Source: Echinococcus granulosus (taxonomy: Eukaryota > Platyhelminthes > Cestoda > Cyclophyllidea > Taeniidae). Taken from it: DNA of 64,000 bases. The notes under the pieces are model-generated. The model was given only the letters and a program-made list of their open reading frames with translations. It ran no database searches and had not been told where the DNA came from. This document shows, piece after piece, positions 37,203 to 48,311 of the stretch. Position numbers and translations under genes: made by a program. The DNA is taken from assembly GCF_000524195.1 (NCBI RefSeq), contig NW_020170389.1, positions 335,219 through 399,218 on the forward strand, given 5' to 3'. Each line of letters starts with the position of its first letter. The stretch's first letter is position 1.

Positions 37203-38064
37203 GCCTTGAGGCCTCTCTGGAGAAGAGGGAAGGCACCATATTTGGGTAGAATATGCATTGCTGACTAAAAATAGGGCTTGTGGTCTACAGGCATGACGCG
37301 GGGGACATGCCGCTAAGTGGAAGTACAAAGGCGGGACCTTAAGTGCCCGCGAGACCAAAGCGAAGAGTTAATGAAGTACTCGAAGTATTACATAGCCCCT
37401 ATCTCGTTTTTAGAGCGTCATCCCTCAACCTCAAGCGTTGATCATCACAACGTAGTCGGTGGTGTAGGAAAACCATTCATGATTCGACGGCGAAGGACAT
37501 CAAATTTTCATGCAACTGAGATGATATTTAGCTACAATGCCACTGAACCCTCCTAGTAATTCCACTGAATTTGGTGTTTCATCCTGTTTGGAAGCTGTTT
37601 TTGGGAGGGCAGGGGAATGTGCTTGACATCGCGCATGTCCACCGTTATTCGTCAGAACACTGAGATAAAAACTGAGTCACATAGCAAAGGACGGGGTTTA
37701 TTATAAAGCTACCTCTCTGCCACTTTGCTTCCACTGTAGCCTCATCCATCTGAATTCTATCCAGCTGATGGAGAGGCGGAGAAGATATCGTGCGTTCACT
37801 TCACTTACACATTCATACAGGTACGGTAGACAGCTCCGTAAGGAAATTCTCCAGATGGCTAATGGCCACGGCTAATGGAGCTTCAGTTGTTAATAGTTTT
37901 CCTGAAAAATACAGGACTGGCGTAATTGCCAAAGAGGATTGTTACAGGTTCGCCCATTAGGAGGCTATGTCCCTCTTCTGTCGAGTTAAGCTTTAGCAGT
38001 CAGTAATAGAAATCGGGATAGTTCACTTTCCGCTGCTGCCAAATCAACGTCTCGAGTCTTCCCT
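37203..38064 (+). repeat. Dispersed ~0.9 kb repeat family, copy B (most complete)
   Basis: Colinear with copy A. Anchors are GGGTAGAATATGC and TACAGGCATGACGC near the head, TTTAGAGCGTCATCCCTCAA, ATCACAACGTAGTCGGTGG, GGAAATTCTCCAGATGGCTA, CAGTTGTTAATAGTTTTCCTG, and the tail CGTCTCGAGTCTTCCCT. The tail meets the head of the next partial copy at 38065, forming a perfect 8-bp hairpin (TCTTCCCT GAAG AGGGAAGA, 38057-38076). This suggests the family has short terminal inverted repeats of the AGGGAAGA type. No coding capacity is seen. Confidence 0.7.
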
Positions 38065-38220
38065 GAAGAGGGAAGAAGACATAATAGCAGGGCAGAATAT
38101 GCTGTCGACGCACAGAAGGACTGGCAGCTACAGGCATGGCTTGAAGGCTAAGCTACCCTGTGGACTTACAATGCCAGAATCCTAAGTGACTTGTTGCCAA
38201 AAGTGAGAGTTAAGCAAAAA
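38065..38220 (+). repeat. Dispersed repeat family, head fragment (copy B2)
   Basis: Starts AGGGAAGAAGACATAATAGC, closely matching the head of copy A, then CACAGAAGGACTGGCAGCTACAGGCATGGC. It runs head-to-tail right after copy B and stops after about 150 nt. Confidence 0.65.
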
Positions 38221-38349
38221 TTAAAGTTTTACGTGAAGAGTCATTTCTACCTAATATTGAACTACCCCAAATATAAAAGTGCTTTTTCCATCGCATACAA
38301 TGTTAATGGCTTTACGACACCATTAAAAAGGCGACTACTGTGAGGCTCA

Positions 38350-38500
38350 AAGTCTTACCTAAAGCGGTAGGATGTCATAGCAGTATGGTGGGAAATATAT
38401 TACTGACATACAGAAGACCTGAGGCTACTGGCTTGGCCCTGAGGCCATACCACCAAGCAGAAGTACAAGCCGTGGGGACTTCAGAACCCATGTAATCAAA
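38350..38500 (+). repeat. Dispersed repeat family, head fragment (copy B3)
   Basis: Another head fragment in the same direction: ACAGAAGACCTGAGGCTACTGGCTTGGCCC, then GAGGCCATACCACCAAGCAG and AAGTACAAGCCGTGGGGAC, as in copies B and B2. With B and B2 this makes a small tandem-like cluster of heads. Confidence 0.55.
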
Positions 38501-38916
38501 CATAAAGTTAAAAAACTATCAAAGCATTGCACTCCCCATCAACGTAAGAGATTGATGAAGGCGTTTGAAGATATTAAGCTGAATTACTGAAACGTGTTCA
38601 TCCAAGCCAATGCATATCTATAAGAAAAGAAGATGAAACCAGAAAAATTTCAACCATTGAAATTACTTCAGTCTTCCTACTGACACTATTTAACAAATTG
38701 ATGCACACAGCAAAATTACCATAGCTGAGGCTTTAGATCGTGTGACCGTAACACTGGATAAGGCAAAGTAGTGGGGTTCCTGTTGACATTAAGCCCGACT
38801 AAACTTTGGTGTATTAAGTGACACCCCCAAACCTCCATTTTGTAGCTTCCAGTGCATCAAAATTGTCACTTGAGAATACAAGAGAAGTACGCGAACGTGA
38901 ATGGGGAAGAGGGTGG

Positions 38917-39604
38917 GCGGCATCTTCCCTCCATCCCATCCCATCTCCCTCTAAAGTGTNNNNNNNNNNNNNNNNNNNNNNNNNNNNNNNNNNNNNNNNN
39001 NNNNNNNNNNNNNNNNNNNNNNNNNNNNNNNNNNNNNNNNNNNNNNNNNNNNNNNNNNNTTCTACACACAAACACACAGAGGCACAAATGCACAAAGCAG
39101 GCGTAGTCCTCTTCGTCTCCTCTACGGAGGAAGTGTGCGTTGGGCAGTGAGTGAAGCCTCTGGGGCTAACCAATGCCATGTTTGTTGGATTAAGGGAGGC
39201 TGGAGTGCAGAAGCGTAGGCGCCGTTTCTCCTCACACATGCATATTTCGGCAAACAACCCCCTCTCTTCCAACGCCACGTGCCTATAGGGTGGAAGATGC
39301 GAAGAGGAGACTACTAGCTGTGTCGAGGCTTATTGTAGTCTGGAAGGAAATGGCGTATGCGTGGAGGCCACTGCTACTTTGCCAGCTGCTCATCACTCAT
39401 GACGTCAAGCACGAATGAAAGCTGTTCTTAACACCTTGGTGGTCAAATGGTGTGGTCAGTAGTGTCACCCGATCCCTCATAAAAGTGATGAATGAGGGCT
39501 CTTCCTCGGTGTGATCCATCTCTCCTTGAGTTGTGCATTACCCGAGTCACATTTTATAACCAATTCTGGGTGGTGGGTTCTGCTGCCACATTCTACTACC
39601 GCAT
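38917..39604 (-). repeat. Inverted-repeat arm 2, contains an assembly gap
   Basis: Reverse-complement copy of 9387-10076, nearly identical over the ~540 nt on the far side of the gap. Its edges (TGCGGTAGTAGAATG complement at about 39604, loss of match at about 38917) agree with those of arm 1, while the flanks are unrelated. With 29 kb between arms it encloses the MEIOB and GPCR genes. Confidence 0.85.
38960..39059. other. Assembly gap of 100 N
   Basis: Exactly 100 N, at the same place within the repeat as the gap at 9931-10030, next to the ACACACAAACACACAGAGG run. Confidence 0.97.
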
Positions 39605-42600
39605 CTCCTCCAAATGCTACACTGCAAATGCTGCAATGGGTAAACTCAATGAGTGATGCGGGCAAGCCTGATTAACATTCATCATGTTCAACCGACGTTT
39701 TGTGTTTGTTTAAAATTCGAAAAATGAAGCAGAGAGCTTTGACAATCAGACAGAATTCCTTGCTTTGTCAAGAATATGGACAACCGGTTATTATGAGCTC
39801 CACAAGCTATAAGATCTATCAAGAATCGCTCAACCTTTTGGGTTATCAGCAAAGTGGATCACCTCAGTTGAAAATGATAATGAACAGTTAATAGTAAAGA
39901 TGCTTAGGTTAATCAGCACCCCAAAGATCTTGTGTTGTTTAAATCAAACAAGCCGAGTTAATTTGGCGAGGTTTCACACCGAAATTTTTACACATTGATA
40001 TGCTACTACCTGGATTAATTTTCAGTAAAGCCTTCTTGAAAATAACTGAAATTTTCCCAACAAATAAGCCAGAAAAAGCTATGTGATGCGCTTAAACAAA
40101 AGACTCCAGTTCGAGCACAAACTACGTCTGGGAAATCAGACGATTTTAATTTACCTTATTGGCATAGCGAATTTCGTGATACCATGTGAAGTCACTTTGT
40201 TTTTATTTGCTTGAGAAAGAGGATGCACTATTGAGAGATTTGTATCTAGCACAGTGACTGCCTTAATGAGGGGAAATGCAGGGAGGGTGACGAATCCGAC
40301 CATTAAGCCGCATTTTTTTTAATAACAGATAACCTAGAAGCTTATCTTCCTCTTCTCAGACACTTTTAAATATTTATTTTTAGCTTTACGGCCCGCGCTG
40401 ATGAGCAAAACGTTTTGTTTTATTTTTAAATAAAAACCAAACGTATTGCAGGTCATTACTTTGGAATTGCTACCACTCCCGCGACGCACTAAAACCGCCT
40501 AGCATTGGAATTTAAGCTGCTAAATAATAAAAGATGGCGTATTTATAGATGGAAGTCGGTAATGCTTGAGGAAAGTCTAAGAAGTCCCTCCAAATACAGT
40601 CCAGCATTTTTGTATGACTTCCTTTACCTGTAATAAAGTATAAAAATGACCGGAATTACTTTATTCATTTGTTTATTTCGAGACCCAAGTTAAATATGGG
40701 GATTATAATACATCTTGACCATATTTCTTCCAAAAATTGACAAAGATTGACAAATACATTCTTTGAACGTTTAATTAAGTCAAAGAGTAGATATTTGTGG
40801 CGAAAAATGAAAAATTGCTTGCGAAATTTCCTAACAAACCTTAAACACTCAGGGAATTCACCCTCCATGAGAGGGGAAAGGTCATTTTGCTGCAAAACCT
40901 TTCTCTTCAGTATTGTCCAAATTTCCTGCAGTCAGTTCACTGCAGAAGAAAGACATTAGACTCCTTTTTCGCCAAGTTTTCGTTTACGAAATAATATTAC
41001 ACGATTGAGGGCGCTGCATTTAACTAGTGCTGACTTTGCATAAAGTCTGCCGTTGCCGTCAGGAAGTAGTTATTAACACGCGATTAAAGTGGCATTAATC
41101 TTAAGGGCTTGGGAGGCTGATTACGAAAATGTACTTGTTAAAAACTTGTGATTAACGGAAAGTGGAGCGGACAAGAATCCGCTTACATTCTCTTGTAATT
41201 GTTATCAGTAAGGAGAACTTAAAATTATGTCTGCTGTCTCACTGGTTGAATGGGGGTGCTGCACATCCTCCAGACGGCGGGGGTGGGTAACACGTTCTCC
41301 CAATTAGCTGGTGTCTGGAAACCGTAAGCCTGCACATCGTAATAATTCGTAGTAGGTTCTGTTTATATTTCCATAACTAAAATTGACCGATTTGTTATAT
41401 TAATGTTGTTGCTTAAAATAATAATTTTCAACCACTAATTTGTGGCTACGTGTGAACAAATCGGTTGCTAATAATAGTGGCCCACCAGTCCCTCAACGTT
41501 TTTTTATCATTGTGAAATTCTACGTTTTTTTTTTTAAAAAGCTGAACGTTCCTCAAGTGTCTTTATGCTATAGCCAAAAAAGAAGTGAATATTAACCCGA
41601 GAGACTGCTGAATGCCACCATAAAATATTGGCACACCATCAATGACAGGCGTGTCAAAAATATCGGCCGCCCTTTGTCGCCCTATTTCACCGTGGTTATG
41701 ACCACCTTTTCGAGTGCCAGCCAAGAATGCTTATAAGGGAAAGTGGCTTGCAAAATGCGGGCGAAAAGTCAGCCTCGTGAATAAGACAGCCTAATGTGCT
41801 AGCCACTTGTAGATCAAAAAAAGACAACAGCCTAAAGTGGAATGCGTGGTTGATGTGTTCGGGAGTGGATGTGTTGGCAAACACCTGATGATGAGGGAAC
41901 CCCATTAGGGGCGTCTGTTTAGGTGTGCTGATGCGGTGAAATTACGGAGGTAAGCAATCAGTAAAGTTATTGGGATCGTAAATGTGAAGGCTCATGTGAC
42001 GACCGAGGTGTTGTGGAAGGCGGCCTTTTGCGTAAGCAGTTCAGCATAACCGCGTGATACGCATCTACTTAATTGCTGCCCACACCTAATAAAAACGTGA
42101 GAAGTACCATCCACTAAAACATGCTAAAGATTGAAAAAATGCAGGTTACAGGAAAAGAAGATACAAATGTTAATGCCATATTTACTTCGGTTATCGAAGA
42201 AATAGCGGAACATGAACTTGCAGGATTATTCAGCATTTGTTTTGTCTTATTATTTACATTGTTTTGCTTTTGCTTTATTTCCCATTTACCACTTTGGGAC
42301 TCGGCAGGGTGTAATTATGCTTGGAGGCGTATCCGTCCGGCCCTGCTGATAGCCTATCAGCCTTTCTGTAAGGTAATAGTGAATCCTCCTCCATAGTGGT
42401 GGAATTTATGTAATACATGCTTGGTTGAATATACCGCTTGGGCGACATGGTGTCAGGTTACCCGAACCATGTGGCATAGCGGAAGCCATCCACCCTTGAG
42501 GAGAAAATGAACTCCAGCCCTCTTCATAACTTGATGACCTGTAAACCCCAATCATAATTCTCAAATACAAGATGCCTTCGTCCACACAACCTCCTCGTTC

Positions 42601-43344
42601 CGGGGTGTGAAACCAGAGGTGAAAGAGGGAAACACGGGATCTTTTACATTAGTGGGCTCGTCGATGGACAAGCTCCCTCTCAAAAGTGACATGAATTTTG
42701 ATTTAGTGACTCCAACATGCTAGAACTAACTTTTGATTTTACATTCAGCGTCGAAGGGCATAACGAATTCTGCTCGCTGTTCCCCAGAACCTGTTCTTGG
42801 CCGCCATAAATAGCAAGATAACCCTCGATGCCGATTTTGAAGACTGCGGCGATGCTTTGGGTTAACTTGCCATCTCTCAAGAAGCACAGACGTTAGCTAG
42901 AGAGGTCTTCCATTGTAATCAAAAGACAAGAGAAGATGACAAGGAGCCTACAAATTGTCCATAAGTACAGTCAAAAGAAGCCTTTTACGGCTTACCTTCA
43001 ATCAGAGTTGAAGGATAGACAACTATTTAATTTAGGCACGAAGCTTGTCCACTTTGCATGGTCGAGAAATTCCACGGCACAGGTATCACTTTCCTTTGCA
43101 CTTGTCCAATTCGCAATGAAAAAGGTCAGGAATTAGCTACGGCTCCTCACTACATCAGCAACTAAGGTCGACCAAACCCAACATCCTTCTTTCAAGACCA
43201 ACCGAATCATGTCCTAGTGTTAGGTAAGTCCTTCCTCTCCTTATTCCGCTTTCTTCAAAACGGTTCCCATTCATTCTTCAAGCCTCAGGCAAACTGGAAG
43301 GATATTCATCCAGCTTTCCCTTTGGCTCCGGTGCCGTCATATTA
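39605..43344. other. Intergenic, no gene recognised
   Basis: About 3.7 kb of AT-rich DNA with short open frames. The frame at 42121-42396 (+, 91 codons) has one strongly hydrophobic stretch (LFSICFVLLFTLFCFCF), but no family match, splice context or conserved start that would support a gene. Confidence 0.5.
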
Positions 43345-43859
43345 ATGATAGATATTGGGATTTTTCACCTCTTTATCATAAGACTAAAGTTGTTTCGCCA
43401 TCTCGGGGATAGGATTGGCAGAAGGAATAGAGCTGGTAATAAAAAGGGAGGCGTTGTTGCATACCAACATAGACTAGGAAACATGGATATTGAAATCTCT
43501 GGATCTGGTTTAGGATGTGATTCTTTGGGTTGGTATTCTACATGGCACTGGGGCTGCCCTGAAGTTTGCAGAAGGCACTTTCTCTACCCACCAAAGCACT
43601 AAGGCAACGATAACCTTTTATTATCGAAAGGGTGCTGATGATATTTATATTGGTTTATTGGAGGCCGCGGAAATACCTATGAACTACCTGGGCCACCTTT
43701 GTTCCCCCTTTACCCATGTCACTGAAGATGATAGGGAATAACATTGGAACTTAGTGGCTAGATAGACGAATATATCCTCATGAAAAGTGCTAAGCTGGAA
43801 GGAACAAGTACCGCAAAACTTAGGTTCGACACTGGGCCTGCCAGACTAACCTGGCAGCC

Positions 43860-45150
43860 ACGAGGACGCATACTACCTCCTCTGCTAAAAGGGGTAAGCA
43901 ATCTTTTAAACAAAAGGCTGCGAGACAAGGCCATAAAGGTATCGAAGTCATCGTAGATTTCACTAATTGTATTGGTAAAGAGGAAGGACGGAAGTCTCCG
44001 ACTGTTCATTGGTTACAGAAAGCTGAACGCTCATTGACAAAGAAGAACGTCTACCCACCACCCCACCTAAACGATTTGTCAGACTCTCTACACAGGTTAA
44101 TGCAGGTCGCCAAGTTAGATTTAGAATCGGGCTATCAGCAAGCAGGGATGTGGAAGATTTTGCTATAAAACGAAATTAATGTAACCCAGAAGGTGTTTTT
44201 GGGACTATGCAATACAGCGCCTTGTGAAAACCGTGCAGGCTAGACCATTCCCAAAGCATTGCGCAATATACCTGGATAGATATGAAATCATTGCTAGACT
44301 CCCTACAAGATGTCGATTTGAAACTGAAGCCAAAGATATGAAGTTAACCTTTTGGGACATTCCACCTCATCTGACGGGATTGCGGTTGCTGAAGTGCTCG
44401 AGCAAAGCCAGTGAGCACCCGTTCTACAATAGCCAATTAAAAACTTTGTAGATTTGTTGAAGATTTTACTGAGATTGCAAGCCCGCTGCATAAACTTACG
44501 GAAAGGCCAGCAAAAAGGATTTCAAGTCGGGGAAAGAGAACGGTAACACGTTCAAAACAGAGTCGAATACTCCGCTTCGCACCAATTTTAGCATTACCTA
44601 ATTTCGAGTCAAGCGCTACATCATTCGTTCTGCACGGACAGGTAGAAGAGCCGAATCACACGTTGAATGGACTGCTGAAGGTCTTCATTAAGAACATCCA
44701 ACCATAAGATTATGATTTATGCCTAGGATGGTGCCCCCTTGTGCGTAGGACTACAGGCAATATAGCAAATGGAGTTTCACTAATCAAAATGATTTTAGGT
44801 TGTAAAATGGGAGCACGAACCGACATTTTCCTACAGTATCCCAGAGTATGGTCTGCGACAGAAAGAAGTGATAAAAAAGTGGCTAACATCACATCTGAAC
44901 ACTCACACTGGTCATATATAAGAAAGAAGAGATATTGTGAGTATCACTACCAACTTAAAGCCTGACGAAAAGAAGAACTAGTACAGCCGTACAGGCCACC
45001 TAGACTACACAGCAGGTTCCATTATCCGTGGAGCAAAGACCCCTACCCAGTTATGTTGGCCATCACAATATCAACCTGCTTGGTATAAAATAAACTATTC
45101 CGCACCCAATCGATTATAGCTCACTACGATGTGTTGCTCCCGAACAAAGG
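43860..45150 (+). mobile_element. Ty3/gypsy LTR retrotransposon remnant 2, internally deleted
   Basis: RT landmarks: PPLLKGVSNLLNKRLRDKA (43.88 kb), VLVKRKDGSLRLFIGYRKLN (43.96 kb), KKNVYPPPHLNDL (44.04 kb) and KLDLESGYQQ (44.11 kb). The catalytic YLDD region is altered to YLDR (44.27 kb), and an RT connection remnant (FVDLLKI, 44.45 kb) follows. The sequence then jumps to the integrase end: GVSLIKMILGCKMGARTDIF (44.77 kb) and an HYPWSKDPYPV C-terminal module (45.02 kb). RNase H and most of the integrase core are missing. It is more decayed than remnant 1 and has many stops. Protein 5' of 43.86 kb may belong to it but cannot be named. Confidence 0.82.
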
Positions 45151-45934
45151 TACGCCCCTGGTCGGACATGAAGAGCTTACATACTAACTAAAGAAAGAAG
45201 CTTGCTAGAAATAGCAACTGAAGATATTAGTCCTAGGTGGAGGGCAGTTAGTTTCTCCCAACTGCGCGACTGAGCAAATGCCATCGACCACTGAGAGTGA
45301 ACTGCAGCCCTCTTTAAAATACAATAGTTTATAAGACTTCATGCGTGTCAAATACAATATGTCCTTTCCTACCTGGTATAATTATTACGAAATCAGGGAT
45401 GACTCTAGGCGTCGCGGGTAATAATGGATGATGTCCACTAAATTTGAACATATTATGGAAGTTAAAACTCGGAGATTAGCAAAATTTTACAGCATTTATC
45501 ATAATGTACATAAAATGGTATATTTGCAACCAGAAGGAAGTGAAACCTTATTTGGAACCAGCGTCCCGTCTTCTTGGGCAAACAAATAATTTTACAGGAA
45601 AATAGGGGCAAAAATCTTTTATGAACACATTATCAATCGCATACTCATGGCGTACAGCAAATAGCTAAATAATGATAACATTGTTAATGCAAACCAGGAG
45701 GTAAAGCAGTAGTATGCTGGCTTTGGGACGTAAGTGAGAACATTGTTTTCAATCCCATAAAAAAACTGAAAGCAAAAGCCAACTAAAATAAATTTTTTGT
45801 TATCGAAAATAAAAATTGGCCCACAACTTAGATCTAAAAAAATAGCCTGTAAGCCTGCAAAAAGTACTGCAAACCATTAAATTGTTAGTATGCACTCCTA
45901 TTGCTGACGCGGTGAGCACAAACAACGCCCGGGA
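45151..45934. other. Upstream region of RPL23
   Basis: No gene recognised. It must contain the RPL23 promoter and 5' UTR. The 40 nt before the ATG (CCTATTGCTGACGCGG...) are GC-richer than the flank. Confidence 0.5.
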
Positions 45935-46646
45935 ATGTCGAAGCGTGGTGCGTGTGTAGAGCGGTTCGTTGTTATTGCCTTACCTACGGGGGTTTTCTCT
46001 GTCGCATGTTACAGTTCTATTTTATTAAAAAGGACGCGGTGGTTCTTCCGGAGGGAAGTTCCGAATCACCCTTGGTCTTCCCACCGGTGCGGTTATGAAC
46101 TGCGCTGACAACACTGGGGCCAAGAATCTCTATGTGATTGCAGTCTTTGGTGTCCGAGGTCGCCTCAATCGGCTGCCATCGGCAGCCACTGGGGACTGCG
46201 TGGTTTGTTCAGTGAAGAAGGGCAAACCGGAGCTCCGCAAGAAGGTGTGGCAAGCTGTAGTAATACGTCAACGGAAGGCGTTTCGTCGAAAGGATGGAAC
46301 CTTTATATACTTCGAAGACAACGCGGGCGTAATAGTGAAGTCCAATGGTGAAATGAAAGGTGTGTGCTGAACTTATAGTTGAGTAGATTGGTGGTAAGTC
46401 GGCAAGCCGAATTGCGCCGTTGTGTTGCTTGGCGCCCAGACAGCTTGCAAGATGGAGGTGTTCTAGATGAGTTGATTGTCTAGTTCACAACATTGGCCGG
46501 ATAGGTGCGTAGAATTTGGATTTCTTTGCGTTCTAAGCATTGGGTATTCCCGTTTTCCTCTAGGCTCTGCTATCACCGGTCCTGTGGCGAAGGAGTGTGC
46601 TGATATGTGGCCAAAGATCGCCTCTAGTGCTGGATCTATCCATTGA
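45935..46646 (+). CDS. RPL23: 60S ribosomal protein L23 (uL14)
   Basis: Structural protein of the large ribosomal subunit, at the subunit interface near the eIF6-binding site. Three exons: 45935-45947 (MSKR plus one base), 46033-46359 and 46564-46646, giving about 140 aa, the normal family length. The joins give [20 protein letters not shown], then [48 protein letters not shown] and [18 protein letters not shown], then [20 protein letters not shown] and the stop after AGSIH. Introns are 85 and 204 nt. The first coding exon is only 13 nt, a common layout for ribosomal protein genes. All expected conserved blocks are present and unbroken, so this is the working gene and not a processed copy. 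Confidence 0.97.
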
Positions 46647-47860
46647 TCTGTAAAACATGCTGTATACCTACTCGTGAAAAGGTTTTGTGTGGAATGGTGA
46701 CCTCTCGCTCTATAGTTGGCTATGATAGTTTTCAGTGATTAGCATTTAATTGTCTCACTTATGGGAGTTGGTTACGTACTTAGTTTTGCCAATTCCATTT
46801 TTCTACCTTACCTATCGCTAAGCCACTTTGTCCCTAACTAACGTGCGTCTTGGTAACTCATGTGTGGTGCTTTGGTCTGAATGCGGTAACGAGTAATCCT
46901 GCGGTTAATTCTGGTATTTTGCATGCGTTGTCCACTCCTGTCGTTAGTTTGAGCAGTGTGGCACCTGGCATGATCACTTCATGGGCTGCCGTTTATTGGT
47001 TGCCTAATCCGTGGGTTGGCGTCACTATTTGCTTGGGAATCTCCAGTGACGGGGACTGATTCTTCATCGTGGCGGTTCTCTCTAGTAGCCCCTGCTTCGT
47101 GCTTGTCGCTGCGGTCTTTTTGTTGACTAAGTGAAGGCGGGGATGCATAGTCGACAGTTGCCTCCTGGAGCCGTTCGGGGGTAGACTTCAGATTTTACGT
47201 ACACGGGGGACATGAACCACCGGATCTGGCTTGGACCCCTGCGTCTATGTTCTCGCACACCAGTCCGCCGACCCGTTATAGTTCCGCCCTGAATACGAAG
47301 AGCAATTGGGATACTTGTTCGGTGCCTTGGCCCCGATGCTTTCTTGCATTCACTCAATTTTACCTGACGACCTAATGAGCACATCAAGGAATGCGAACTG
47401 GGTAAGGCGTGGTCCCCAGTTTGTGCCTATTATATACTGGACGAACCTAGAGATTGGACGAGTTTAGGAGCAGGTATTATAGTTGCGGAGTTCGGTGTTT
47501 TCACGAGAATTCTGCTGGTGCATTACCCAAGATCCCAAGAGTTAGTTCACACATCTGCATTTCTCAGCTGTGGTACATAAACGTAATGCACCGGTGAAAG
47601 CTGATATATCAGAAGGACTTATGGACGGTAGATGCGGAGTCCATGTGGGTATGCACGCTTGGGTGGAGCTTCAGAGGGGAACTCTATACCTGCCGAGCAA
47701 GCACGGGAAAGCAATTTTTAAGCAACAAATCCCCTGCCCAAGTACGGACCGCCGTATAATGTCCTAGAGCGGTGGTCATGCAGCAGCCCGAGGAAGATAT
47801 TTGTCAGGAAGGGAATTCATTCCAGTACTTGCAAACTACGTTCTGGCGCGCACTTTCAAA
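46647..47860. other. 3' flank of RPL23, no gene recognised
   Basis: 1.2 kb between RPL23 and its decayed third-exon copy. Open frames here are short and unsupported. No AATAAA was found within about 200 nt of the RPL23 stop. Confidence 0.5.
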
Positions 47861-47953
47861 ACTGCTACCGCTGGTCTTGTAACCGAGCACTGCACTGATA
47901 CGTGGTCTACGATCGCCTCTGGTGCTGGACCCACCTATTTGTCTGCAAAATCC
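47861..47953 (+). pseudogene. Decayed duplicate of RPL23 exon 3
   Basis: Aligns without gaps to RPL23 exon 3 and the following bases (46565-46657), at roughly three quarters identity by eye. Its reading GLVTEHCTDTWSTIASGAG parallels [19 protein letters not shown]. The stop codon TGA has become TTG, and no AG acceptor stands in front. The rest of the gene is not duplicated. It is a local, old, partial copy and should not be expressed as RPL23. Confidence 0.75.
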
Positions 47954-47981
47954 CCCCACCCTGTTAAGTCCTGATAATTCT

Positions 47982-47987
47982 TTTATT
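47982..47987 (-). terminator. Possible polyadenylation signal of CFAP58
   Basis: TTTATT on the plus strand reads AATAAA on the minus strand, about 325 nt past the CFAP58 stop codon. Plausible only by position. Confidence 0.3.
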
Positions 47988-48311
47988 TTTATTATTTTGG
48001 TTCAGATTTATAGATATCTTGTCCATGCTTTAGAGCATGCGAATCAGTTGATACTTTCCTTAACACTATTCGTCGAACTGGGTGACTATGGACTGCTGGC
48101 ACCCGCTATGGAAAATTAGTCTCTGTTTCTAACGTCCTCTATAGAACGTCATTTTCGTTTCCCCGTTTCAGATGCCTGTCAAATAAGCATTATAATCGTA
48201 AGAATATATTTGCCCTATTATTCACTCGTTCGCATGTCGTTCCTCCTAACCGTTGGCTTCCTCCTCACTTCGTGCACGTTGGTGTGGTTCGATTGTATGT
48301 GGTGCTTCCTG

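Noticed and set aside
42121..42396. 91-codon open frame with a membrane-like segment
   Set aside because: No recognisable family, no splice or promoter context, and surrounding sequence is repeat-rich.
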